Origin: Rhizobium sp. NRK18
GTDB lineage: Bacteria > Pseudomonadota > Alphaproteobacteria > Rhizobiales > Rhizobiaceae
Assembly: GCF_024385575.1 (NCBI RefSeq)
Contig: NZ_JANFMV010000001.1
Location: forward strand, 1,641,681 to 1,705,680
DNA: 64,000 nt
Direction: 5' to 3'
The translations under genes were made by a program, and so were the position numbers. Shown here one piece after another: positions 1 to 7,580 of the stretch (positions are counted from its first letter, which is position 1; every line of letters begins with the position of its first letter). The notes under the pieces were generated by a model, which was given only the letters and a program-made list of their open reading frames with translations, had not been told where the DNA came from and ran no database searches.

Positions 1-147
1 GCCGCCGAGCAGATTGCCGATCTCGTGCGCCGTGGCGTTACCGAGTTCCACATCTATTCGATGAACCGGGCGACGTTGTCGTCGATGGTGCTTGAACGGC
101 TCGGCTTCTCGCGCAAGAGCGAATTGAAGTCCGGCGCTGCTGCCTGA
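1..147 (+). CDS. metF: MetF-like methylenetetrahydrofolate reductase, C-terminal end only
   Basis: Only the last 48 codons are in the window; the frame is open from base 1 and stops at TGA 145-147. The segment reads GVTEFHIYSMNRATL, which resembles the final beta-strand signature (F-H-x-Y-x-x-N-R) at the C-terminus of MetF, the flavoenzyme that reduces 5,10-methylene-THF to 5-methyl-THF for methionine synthesis. A terminator-like hairpin follows 28 bases after the stop. The call rests on this short signature, so another member of the MetF fold family is possible. Confidence 0.55.
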   Translation, partial: AAEQIADLVRRGVTEFHIYSMNRATLSSMVLERLGFSRKSELKSGAAA

Positions 148-174
148 GCGGCAAAAACCAGACTGTAGATATGA

Positions 175-215
175 AGCAAGCGCATCCGGAGGTCATGGGA
201 TGCGCTTGCTGTAAA
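175..215 (+). terminator. Hairpin terminator after metF-like gene
   Basis: A perfect 13-bp stem (175-187 with 198-210, arms AGCAAGCGCATCC and its complement) encloses a 10-base loop and is followed by GTAAATTTCT. The tail is only moderately T-rich. Its position 28 bases after the stop codon fits intrinsic termination. Confidence 0.6.
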
Positions 216-281
216 TTTCTAAGCAGAACTGATTTTTGTTAGGGTTCGTCTTTGCGACTGAATTTCAAGACTGCAATCTGA

Positions 282-359
282 TCAGATGAAGAGCATGCTT
301 GCGATGAAAACGAAGGCTGCACTGATCAGAAGGACGTTCAGAGAAGTTGTAAGTCCCAT
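282..359 (-). CDS. 25-residue hydrophobic membrane microprotein
   Basis: This frame starts at ATG (complement of 357-359) and stops at TGA (282-284). It encodes 25 residues beginning MGLTTSLNVLL and ending ASMLFI. After the first seven residues it is almost entirely hydrophobic, enough for one membrane-spanning helix. The sequence AGGGAGA lies about 5 bases before the ATG, a strong Shine-Dalgarno match that supports this start. An AT-rich stretch upstream on the same strand could hold a promoter, with CTATCA as a possible -10. The gene stands alone between the metF-like gene and the EamA transporter. I do not recognise a family and infer no function. It is below the length at which gene callers normally report. 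Confidence 0.6.
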   Translation of the reverse strand: MGLTTSLNVLLISAAFVFIASMLFI

Positions 360-670
360 AGCTGTCTCCCTGAGTTGACAGTCAGATGATAGGCAGAATT
401 CATTAAAATTGGAAAGCGGATTTTGTGCTGCGCTGCAATAAGTCGCACCAACTTCCCTTTGGTGAGGCTGGCTAATCCTCTGATTTCCATACTGAAAATA
501 ATTCGCATGGTTTATGCATATGACTAACGTTTGGTGAATGGCGTAGGCCGGTTGGTTCAGCCATTCCCGCCTTGGAGCAGCGCGCTCGAACAGCGCGATG
601 CCCGCGTCATGATTTGGACATAATTGATTTCAACCTTAACGGGAAATTTCGGTTGAAATTGCCGGCGGCA
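360..670. other. Gene-free stretch, 311 bp
   Basis: It holds the putative promoter of the microprotein at its left end. A 9-bp inverted repeat (627-635 with 651-659, ATTTCAACC and complement) sits just beyond the stop of the EamA gene and could be its terminator, although it lacks a clear T-tract. A small palindrome lies near 580-597. No further gene is visible. Confidence 0.5.
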
Positions 671-1588
671 TCATGCCATCCGCGGGCGTCGTTTCAGCAC
701 ACGGCCGTCGAGAACCACCAGACCTGCGCCGATCAGGAGCATGCCGATCCAGTCGGCGGTGCTCAGCACTTCGCCGAGGAAAAGGGCGCCGAGAAGAATG
801 GCGCTCGGCGGCACCAGCAGGGTGACGAGCGAGGTGTTCGTCGCGCCGGCAAGCCCGATCAGCCGGAAGAACAGAATGTAGCCGAAAGCGGTCGAGGCGA
901 GCGCCAGCGCCAGGATCGACGCGACCGCTGCGGGCGATGGCATGGCAATGGTCCAGGGATGATCGATCAGGAGTGATGTCGGCAGCATGATCAGGCTCGA
1001 TGCCGTCAGCTGACCCGTCGCCGTCACCGAAGAGTTCAGGTCACGGAAAGACCGGCTGTAGATGCTCGCAAATCCATAGGATATGGCCGCGCCCAAGGGA
1101 AGGGCGAGTGCCCAGAGCGGGATATCCGTGTGCTCGAAGGCGCTCGGGCCGATCAGCGCCACCGTGCCGGCAAGGCCAAGCCCGCAGCCGGCGAGCTTCG
1201 CGCCCGTCAGCTTCTCGTCGCTGGTCAGGAACTGCGCGATGATCACCGTCCAGATCGGTGTCGTGGCGTTGAGGATCGACGCGAGGCCGGCGCCGATCTC
1301 GGTCTGACCCATGAAGATGAAGGTGTGCGGGATGGCGTTGTTGATCAGGCCGAGCAGCAGGAACTGCCGCCAGCGGCCGGCAAGCGCCGGATAGAGCCCA
1401 TGCCGGCCGTGCAGATAGACATGCAAGGCCAGGGCTGCAATCGAGAGACGCAGGAAGACCAGTGTGAAGGGAGGCACTTCGGCGACTGCGATTCGGGCGA
1501 AAAAGAAGGAGCCGCCCCAGAGCAGGCCCAGGACGAAGAGAAGGGTCCAGGCGGTCATGGTCAGCTTGTTGGCAGGCGCGGCGGTCAT
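671..1588 (-). CDS. EamA/DMT-superfamily metabolite exporter
   Basis: This is an inner-membrane transporter of about 305 residues with the ten-helix, two-repeat layout of the EamA (DMT) family. The first helix contains GLLWGGSFFFARIA, a typical EamA opening, and the protein ends in a basic tail (KRRPRMA). Such proteins export amino acids, drugs or other small metabolites; the substrate cannot be read from the sequence. The start at 1588 is chosen because GAGAGGA lies 8 bases before it; an ATG 11 codons earlier adds a polar extension without a good RBS. It is divergent from the antiporter gene, with about 137 bp between the starts. Confidence 0.85.
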   Translation of the reverse strand: MTAAPANKLTMTAWTLLFVLGLLWGGSFFFARIAVAEVPPFTLVFLRLSIAALALHVYLHGRHGLYPALAGRWRQFLLLGLINNAIPHTFIFMGQTEIGAGLASILNATTPIWTVIIAQFLTSDEKLTGAKLAGCGLGLAGTVALIGPSAFEHTDIPLWALALPLGAAISYGFASIYSRSFRDLNSSVTATGQLTASSLIMLPTSLLIDHPWTIAMPSPAAVASILALALASTAFGYILFFRLIGLAGATNTSLVTLLVPPSAILLGALFLGEVLSTADWIGMLLIGAGLVVLDGRVLKRRPRMA

Positions 1589-1725
1589 CGTGGGATCCTC
1601 TCGGGTGGCTGTTGGCGTCACGCTAGAAAACGCAATTGACGATTGCCACCCGATACCTGCTGTGCATCATAAACCGGCGCTTCGCAATCGGGGCGGCAAG
1701 GAAACAATGAAGGAAGGACGGACCG

Positions 1726-3144
1726 CTGGATCCGACTGTCACAGACACCATTTCGCAATCGGCGGGCCATGGCGCCGATCTCGTTTCCATCGCCGCTGTC
1801 GTCGCCGTCGCGGCCATTCTCGGTCTCGGGTTTCTCTGGCTTCGCCAGCCGCCGCTCGTCGGCTTCATCATCGCCGGGGTGGCGCTCGGGCCGACCGGGG
1901 CAGGGCTGATCGAGAACTCGGAAAACGTTCAGTTGCTCGCCGAAATGGGCGTCATTGTGCTCCTCTTCTTCATCGGCATGGAGTTGTCGATCAAGGCCTT
2001 CATCCTGTCGATCCGACAGGCGCTGAAGGTGGCCGGCGGCCAGTTGCTGGCCGCGATGCTGCTGGGATTGGCGACGGCTTTCTTCACCGGCGCATCGCTC
2101 TCGGAAGCCGTCATTCTTGGCTTCATCATCGGGCTGTCTTCGACCGTGGTGGCGATGAAGATGCTCGACGAGATGGGCATGCTGCGCGGCGAGGCGGGCA
2201 GGGTGGCGGTCGGCGTGCTGATCGCGCAGGACCTCGCCGTCGTGCCGATGCTGATCTTCGTCTCCAGCCTCGGCGGCGGCAGCATGGATGTCTGGTCGAT
2301 CATCGGCAAGATGGCGGTTGCCGTCGGCGCCATGGCCTGGCTGATGTGGTGGCTCGCCACCCATGGCAAGATCCGCATTCCATTTGCCGAGAAGATCGAG
2401 GACAAGACGGAGATCCTGGCGCTCGGCGCGCTGGCGGCCTGCTTTGCCGCGGCGGCGATCTCCGGTTCTCAAGGCCTGTCGCCAGTCTACGGCGCCTTTC
2501 TCGCCGGCATCGTTGTCGGCAATTCGACGCTTCGAAGCCGCGTCATTCCGGTCATCGAGCCGATCCAGAGCATCCTGCTCGTGGTCTTCTTCCTGTCGAT
2601 CGGTCTGCTGATCGACCTCAACTTCATCTGGGAGAACATCTGGTCGGTGATCTTCATCTCGCTGCTGGTGGTCGCGGTGAAAACGGTCCTGAACATCGTG
2701 CTTCTGCGCAAGACCGGGTCCAGCCCGCAAACGGCGCTGGTCGCGGGCCTGTCGATGGCGCAGATCGGGGAGTTTTCCTTCGTGCTCGCGGCGGCGGGTT
2801 TTTCCGTCGGCGCGCTCGGCATCGATCTCTACCGTATCGCGATTGCGGTGACCGCCGTCTCGCTGCTGGTCTCGCCGCTCTGGGTCAGCGTCATGCACCG
2901 GCTGGAGAACATCGCGACCGAAGGGCTTCAGGATTACCGAAAGGCGCTGGCGACCGCCTATTCGCACGAGCTGCACGAGGTCAGCCGGTCGCGCGATGCG
3001 GTCGCGCATGTCCTGCATGAGGGACATGTACGCTACCGGGCTGTGCGTCTCGCGGTCTTCCATCGGCGCGCGGTGGCGCGCAAGGCAAAGCTCGAAAAGG
3101 AAAGCGCCGCCCGCCAAACGAAGAAGGCGGGCGGCGCGGAGTGA
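1726..3144 (+). CDS. CPA2-family cation:proton antiporter (KefB/Nha-like), probable CTG start
   Basis: This is a membrane antiporter of about 472 residues. Family features include PPLVGFIIAGVALGPTG in an early helix, EMGVIVLLFFIGMELS, and many further helices. There is no C-terminal TrkA-N/RCK domain; a charged tail of roughly 50 residues ends the protein. The coding frame stays open and family-like upstream of GTG 1879, through VSIAAVVAVAAILG, back to a stop at 1708-1710. It has no ATG, GTG or TTG in that stretch. CTG at 1726 has AGGAAGG 8 bases before it and gives MDPTVTDTISQ, so CTG is the likely start. Ion specificity is unknown; K+ or Na+ with H+ is typical. Confidence 0.8.
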   Translation: MDPTVTDTISQSAGHGADLVSIAAVVAVAAILGLGFLWLRQPPLVGFIIAGVALGPTGAGLIENSENVQLLAEMGVIVLLFFIGMELSIKAFILSIRQALKVAGGQLLAAMLLGLATAFFTGASLSEAVILGFIIGLSSTVVAMKMLDEMGMLRGEAGRVAVGVLIAQDLAVVPMLIFVSSLGGGSMDVWSIIGKMAVAVGAMAWLMWWLATHGKIRIPFAEKIEDKTEILALGALAACFAAAAISGSQGLSPVYGAFLAGIVVGNSTLRSRVIPVIEPIQSILLVVFFLSIGLLIDLNFIWENIWSVIFISLLVVAVKTVLNIVLLRKTGSSPQTALVAGLSMAQIGEFSFVLAAAGFSVGALGIDLYRIAIAVTAVSLLVSPLWVSVMHRLENIATEGLQDYRKALATAYSHELHEVSRSRDAVAHVLHEGHVRYRAVRLAVFHRRAVARKAKLEKESAARQTKKAGGAE

Positions 3145-3162
3145 TGCTTGTCGGGCTGACGC

Positions 3163-4362
3163 TTACTTGAGGGCGGCGAGGAATGCCGGCGTCGGCCAGC
3201 CATCCGCCGGAAGGCCAAGGCGGATCTGCTCCTTGCGCACGGCGTCACGCGTGCCGGAGCCCAGGATGCCGTCGACCTCGCCGACATCGTAGCCCATGCT
3301 GTCGAGCTTTTCCTGCAGCTGCTTCATGGCCGTACCGTCAAGACCCGGTTCGGGATTGCCGACGTCATATTTCGGCGCGCCCTCGAAGCGGGTGGCGAAA
3401 TAGGCGGCCGAGGTCGTGTAGATGAAGGACTTGTTCCACTCCAGATAGACCGCGAAGTTGGGGTAGGCGATGAAGGCAGGTCCCTTGCGGCCCTGCGGCA
3501 GCAGGAGGTCACCGCGCAGGTTGCCGAAAGACGTGTTGCCGTCGCGCGGCTTGACGCCGAGCTTGAACCAGTCGCCTGCGGTCATCGTGCTGTCGAGGCC
3601 TGACTGTTCCAGCGGCAGGTTGTCCGGGATGGAGACTTCCTGCAGCCAGGGCTCGCCGGCCTTCCAGCCAAGATGCGCGATGAATTTCGCCGCGGTCATG
3701 ATGGCATCGGGACCGCTCTCCTTGAGGCGGACATGGCCGTCACCGTCGCCGTCTTCACCGAAGGCGACGATGTCCTTCGGCAGCATCTGCACCTGGCCGA
3801 CTTCGCCGGCCCAGGCGCCGGTGTTGGTCTGCGGGTCGAGGTCGCCATGCTGGACCATCTTGATCAGGGCGATCAGCTGCGGGCGGAAGAGTTCCGGACG
3901 GCGGCAGTCATGGGCGAGCGTGACGAGCGCATTGCGAGTGTTGAAGGAGCCCTGGACAGCGCCGAAATCGGTTTCCATCGCCCAGAAGGCGGTGATGACG
4001 CCGGCCGGCACGCCGTATTCCTGCTTGGCGCGGGCAAAGACGTCGGCAAACTGCTTCATCTTCTGCAGGCCGATATTGAGGCGCGCCTGGCTGACGGTAC
4101 GCTGGGAAAATTCGAGGAAGGTCTGGCGGAAGACGCCCTGCGCCCGGTCCATCTTCAAGACCTTCGGGTCGATCTGCGCGCCCGCCAGCGCCCGGTCTGC
4201 GACATCGGCCGGAATGCCGTCGGCGACCGCCTCAGCCTTCACGCCCGCAAGAAAGGCGCCGAGGTCGCCACCGCACTGCGCCTGCTGGGCTGCCGCGGGG
4301 GAGGCGGCGACGGCCAGCGACAGGGCCGCGGCGGCGAGCGGGATGCTGAGTGTATGACGCAT
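3163..4362 (-). CDS. Lytic murein transglycosylase, MltB type with peptidoglycan-binding domain
   Basis: This periplasmic enzyme cleaves the MurNAc-GlcNAc bond with 1,6-anhydro ring formation. Residues 1-25 are a signal peptide ending SPAAA. The SLT_2 (MltB) domain covers roughly 30-330, with the catalytic Glu at about 130 in AFWAMETDFGA. A PG_binding_1 repeat forms the last 60 residues or so (MKQLQEKLDSMGYDVGEVDG). The length of 399 residues is normal. The start is the ATG opening the signal peptide, with GGAAGGA upstream; a longer frame upstream is Arg-rich and not protein-like. It is transcribed in the same direction as the GH25 gene, about 150 bp apart. Confidence 0.92.
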   Translation of the reverse strand: MRHTLSIPLAAAALSLAVAASPAAAQQAQCGGDLGAFLAGVKAEAVADGIPADVADRALAGAQIDPKVLKMDRAQGVFRQTFLEFSQRTVSQARLNIGLQKMKQFADVFARAKQEYGVPAGVITAFWAMETDFGAVQGSFNTRNALVTLAHDCRRPELFRPQLIALIKMVQHGDLDPQTNTGAWAGEVGQVQMLPKDIVAFGEDGDGDGHVRLKESGPDAIMTAAKFIAHLGWKAGEPWLQEVSIPDNLPLEQSGLDSTMTAGDWFKLGVKPRDGNTSFGNLRGDLLLPQGRKGPAFIAYPNFAVYLEWNKSFIYTTSAAYFATRFEGAPKYDVGNPEPGLDGTAMKQLQEKLDSMGYDVGEVDGILGSGTRDAVRKEQIRLGLPADGWPTPAFLAALK

Positions 4363-4510
4363 GTGAGGGAGATCCTTCCTGATTGTTCTTCCGGTTTTGC
4401 GGATTGTTCTTGCCAATGAGTGTGACCGAAGCAAGACACGACGCGTTATCGGGGCGACAGGTCGCGGAGGCGGTTGCCGGGTCACGACGCGGCGACCCGT
4501 CAATCCGGCT

Positions 4511-5302
4511 TCACTGGATCGACGCGACCCAGTTGCGCCAGTTGTCGGACGATCCGGCAAAGGCGTTGATGTCGATCGGACCGTCGATGCCCGGCACGAC
4601 GCCGGTCGATGTGTACTGCCAGAAGGCCCAGCGCCGGTCGGGGTAGACTTCGCCCGGGTGGCCGGCGACGGAGCGCAGCCAGAAATGGTGGTCCTGGAAG
4701 GCGCCGACCAGATTGTCGCGATGGAAGTCGACGGACGTGTAGATGATCGGACGCTTGCCGTAAAAGGCCTCGAGGCGATCCATGAAGCGCTTCAGCTCTG
4801 CGCGCACGGTTTCGGGATCTGGCCGCCGCTTGCAGGTCTTGGACGACGGGTTCCATTCGGCGTCGAGCACGGGCGGCAGACCGACGGCTGCGGCAGGCAC
4901 ATTGCGGATGAACCAGTCGGCCTGTTCGTCCGGCGTCGAGCAGAAATAGTAGAAATGGTACGGCGCATAGGCGAGGCCGGCGGCGCGCGCCTCGCGCCAG
5001 TATTCGTCGAAGCGCGGGTCGATGACGTCCTTGCCTTCGGTCGCCTTGATGAAGACGAAGGAGACGCCCGACGCCTTGACCTTGCGCCATTCGATATCGC
5101 CCTGCCATTTCGACACGTCGATGCCGTGGACCTTCAGGCGGTCGGGATAGTTGTAGCCGAAATCATGCGGATCGGTATCGCCGAAACGGCTGGGATGCGA
5201 AATCTTCTTGATGGATTTGGTGTCCATCAGGTCATAGGTCGTGGACGAGCAACCGCCAAGCAGTGCAAGAATTGGCAGTAGGACGGTGATGAGCCGCAGC
5301 AT
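4511..5302 (-). CDS. Glycoside hydrolase family 25 (lysozyme-like) lipoprotein
   Basis: This is a predicted outer-envelope lipoprotein of 263 residues: the N-terminus MLRLITVLLPILALLGGC ends in a lipobox with Cys18. The GH25 muramidase fold follows, with the strand motif GIDVSKWQG (Asp62) and the catalytic D-x-E pair in PPVLDAEWN (Asp147 and Glu149). The family cleaves the beta-1,4 MurNAc-GlcNAc bond. It sits behind the btaAB operon and ahead of the MltB-type gene on the same strand, so this block carries two wall hydrolases. The start is set by the lipoprotein signal; an ATG 14 codons upstream is an alternative. Confidence 0.9.
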   Translation of the reverse strand: MLRLITVLLPILALLGGCSSTTYDLMDTKSIKKISHPSRFGDTDPHDFGYNYPDRLKVHGIDVSKWQGDIEWRKVKASGVSFVFIKATEGKDVIDPRFDEYWREARAAGLAYAPYHFYYFCSTPDEQADWFIRNVPAAAVGLPPVLDAEWNPSSKTCKRRPDPETVRAELKRFMDRLEAFYGKRPIIYTSVDFHRDNLVGAFQDHHFWLRSVAGHPGEVYPDRRWAFWQYTSTGVVPGIDGPIDINAFAGSSDNWRNWVASIQ

Positions 5303-5436
5303 GAATGTCCCGTTTGGCAACAATGAAACCGGATTTCCCCTCAAGACCGATCCACTTCGGTGCAGAGGAACTATACACGGTCCATCCTGCTCCCGGTATC
5401 CTAAAGAAACGGTGAGATTTCTTGGTTAACCGGTGT

Positions 5437-6138
5437 TTAACGGACGAGGCTTTCGTCGGGCTGGCCTGCTTCGGACCGGGCAGCGGCGCGGTAGACCGCA
5501 TGCCAGGCATAGCCCCCATTCAATGCCTTGAATGCAAGCGTCGCGCGGTTGGACGCGGCGTGCTGTTCGAGGACGTCACGCAGTTCCTTGCGCGGTGTGA
5601 CGTGGAAGCGGGCGAGCCATCCCTTGAGCAGGGCCGCAAACCATCCCGGCAGGCGTTCCTGCTGACCGAAATCGACGATGTGCAGTTCGCCGCCGGGGGC
5701 GAGCGCGGCAATCGCGGCGTCGATCGCCTTCTGCCAGTCCGGGATCATCGAGAGCGCATAGGAGATCATGACCCGGTCGAAGCCCGTCTCGCCGAACTGC
5801 GTGGGCGAAAAGGCGGTGGCGTCTGCCAACCGAAGCATCGGGTTATGATCGCAGCCGGCCAGCTTCTTTTCGGCGCTTGCCAGCATTTCGGCGGAAATGT
5901 CGAGGCCGGAGAGGCGCGCGCCCGGATATTTCCGGGCGGCGAGCAGCAGGTTGCGGCCGGTGCCGCATCCGACTTCGAGAAGCGAGCCGCCGACGGGGAC
6001 ATTCAGTCCGGAAATCGTGCTGTCGCGGCCGAGCAGGTAGTATTTGCGCGTCAGGTCGTAGATATGCCGCTGGTAGCGATACATGCGGTCCATGAGGCCG
6101 GCATGGCGATGGTCGAGCGTGTCGGTGCCGGTGGTCAC
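5437..6138 (-). CDS. btaB: Betaine-lipid N-methyltransferase BtaB
   Basis: This class I SAM-dependent methyltransferase has 233 residues, with the SAM-binding motif LLEVGCGTGRN at about 52-62 and the later motif II region (FDRVMISYALSMIP). Its start overlaps the stop of btaA by 4 bases, so the two are translationally coupled. In characterised bacteria BtaB adds three methyl groups to diacylglyceryl-homoserine to give the betaine lipid DGTS, a phosphorus-free membrane lipid. The function is assigned from the methyltransferase motifs plus the btaA partnership; the methyltransferase alone would be ambiguous. Confidence 0.9.
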   Translation of the reverse strand: MTTGTDTLDHRHAGLMDRMYRYQRHIYDLTRKYYLLGRDSTISGLNVPVGGSLLEVGCGTGRNLLLAARKYPGARLSGLDISAEMLASAEKKLAGCDHNPMLRLADATAFSPTQFGETGFDRVMISYALSMIPDWQKAIDAAIAALAPGGELHIVDFGQQERLPGWFAALLKGWLARFHVTPRKELRDVLEQHAASNRATLAFKALNGGYAWHAVYRAAARSEAGQPDESLVR

Positions 6139-7385
6139 TGGACGATCCGCTCGTAGATATGGAAGCCGCCATAGATCGCCGAACGGTCGCGGCTGCCGAG
6201 CTCGCGCGAGCGCTCCTCGTCATAGCGCCACTGGCTGCGGATCGCCGGATCGAGGCGGCCTTCGATGATGCTCTTTTCCGCGGCAGTGCGGAAGATGACG
6301 CGGGCGTCGCCGCCGGCGGTTCGGGTGATCTCGCTCCACAGCGCGTTCAACTGCTCGTCGTTCATCCAGTCCTGGGCGTCGAGCAGCACGAAGCGGTGAA
6401 GCGAATGATCGGCCTTCGTATTGAGGAGCTCGACGAAGTTGGCATGGTGGACCGAAACGCGGGCGGTATTGGCGCGGATCGCCTCGTAGCGCTCGGGCTT
6501 CAGATAATCGGGGAGGGTGCCTTCACCATCTCCCGGATACCGGCGTGCAAAGGCCTGCCAGGCGAAGTAGTTGTCCTGGAGCGGGAAATGACAGGCGAGC
6601 TTCTCCAGTCGGTGGCGCAGAACCGGTGCGACGGTGCCGTCCGCTGAGAGACTTGCCAGTTCGTCATACTGCTGCGGCGGAATGCCGAGGCCGAACAGCG
6701 AGCTCTTGCGCTTCGTCATCGAGCGGATGACCGGCTTTTCGAAGAGCGGCGCGATGCGGCTTTCGAAGAACACGCGCTGTTCATCGACCGACTTGCAACG
6801 GGTGAACTCTTCGAGCTTCACGCCATGCGCGCGGGCGATGAAATGGCCGGCGCCGATGAAGCGTCCGAGCAGCCCGGTACGGTAGATGTTGCGGTCGAAG
6901 ACGCGGATGCGGCGCTTGCCGTTCAGATGCCGGCCGCTCCAGTATTTGCGCGTGGCGCCATCCAGGTGCGGCTCGATATAGCGGTGATAGTTGGCGCTGT
7001 TTTCCGCATCATTGGCGGTGCCGAGAAAGCGGACGACCGAGCGGTGGTCGGGAAGATGGCGGAACGCGGCGAGCTTGAGGCGGTTCAAGTTGACATGGTG
7101 CGGATTGAGGTCGACCACGTCGATCGAGGCCGGCGAGGCGGAGAGATAGGCCAGCATGTTGCAGCCGCCCGAGCCGATGGTGACGATCCGGTGATGCGGC
7201 TGAAGCTCCATCGCCGCCATGTCGACTTCGGGATCTTCCCATATCTGCGGATAGACCATGCCGGAAAAGAGGAGGCCGAAGAGACGTTCGGAGAAGCCCG
7301 CCTTGGTGAAGGTCTTGTGGCGCAGCAGCGCGGCCTTGAGCTTGCGATTGCGGTCTATTCCGGTGTCCGTCGCGATATCGCTCAT
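6135..7385 (-). CDS. btaA: BtaA, S-adenosylmethionine:diacylglycerol 3-amino-3-carboxypropyltransferase
   Basis: BtaA moves the aminocarboxypropyl group of SAM to diacylglycerol, the first step of DGTS betaine-lipid synthesis. The protein has 416 residues, the usual length. Diagnostic stretches are GLLFSGMVYPQIWEDPEVD, the SAM-site-like VTIGSGGCNMLAYL near residue 85, and VDLNPHHVNLNRLKL. The start at 7385 has AGGGA about 10 bases upstream. In Sinorhizobium and Rhodobacter this pair is induced by phosphate limitation through PhoB; a possible Pho box lies upstream at 7446-7463. Confidence 0.93.
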   Translation of the reverse strand: MSDIATDTGIDRNRKLKAALLRHKTFTKAGFSERLFGLLFSGMVYPQIWEDPEVDMAAMELQPHHRIVTIGSGGCNMLAYLSASPASIDVVDLNPHHVNLNRLKLAAFRHLPDHRSVVRFLGTANDAENSANYHRYIEPHLDGATRKYWSGRHLNGKRRIRVFDRNIYRTGLLGRFIGAGHFIARAHGVKLEEFTRCKSVDEQRVFFESRIAPLFEKPVIRSMTKRKSSLFGLGIPPQQYDELASLSADGTVAPVLRHRLEKLACHFPLQDNYFAWQAFARRYPGDGEGTLPDYLKPERYEAIRANTARVSVHHANFVELLNTKADHSLHRFVLLDAQDWMNDEQLNALWSEITRTAGGDARVIFRTAAEKSIIEGRLDPAIRSQWRYDEERSRELGSRDRSAIYGGFHIYERIVQ

Positions 7386-7445
7386 CGTCAGATCGTCCCT
7401 GTTTCCAGCCGGTTTGTCCGGTTGAGCGGCGTTTAAAGGGAGTCT

Positions 7446-7463
7446 GCTACAGTTTGATGACGT
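7446..7463 (-). promoter_or_regulatory. Possible Pho box upstream of btaA
   Basis: On the minus strand the sequence reads ACGTCAT, CAAA, CTGTAGC. That is two imperfect copies of CTGTCAT (5 of 7 and 5 of 7) separated by 4 bases, the spacing of rhizobial Pho boxes. It lies about 60 bp before the btaA start. The match is partial, so the call depends on the known phosphate control of btaAB. Confidence 0.4.
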
Positions 7464-7580
7464 GGGCCCGGGGGCGTGGGCGCGCAAAGACTGAGCGGTT
7501 GATAACCGCATATTTGACACTTCCCCTCGCTGCGCATTCCTGATTGCATGTTCGCACATGCGTCGCGTACGGAGGGTCTG

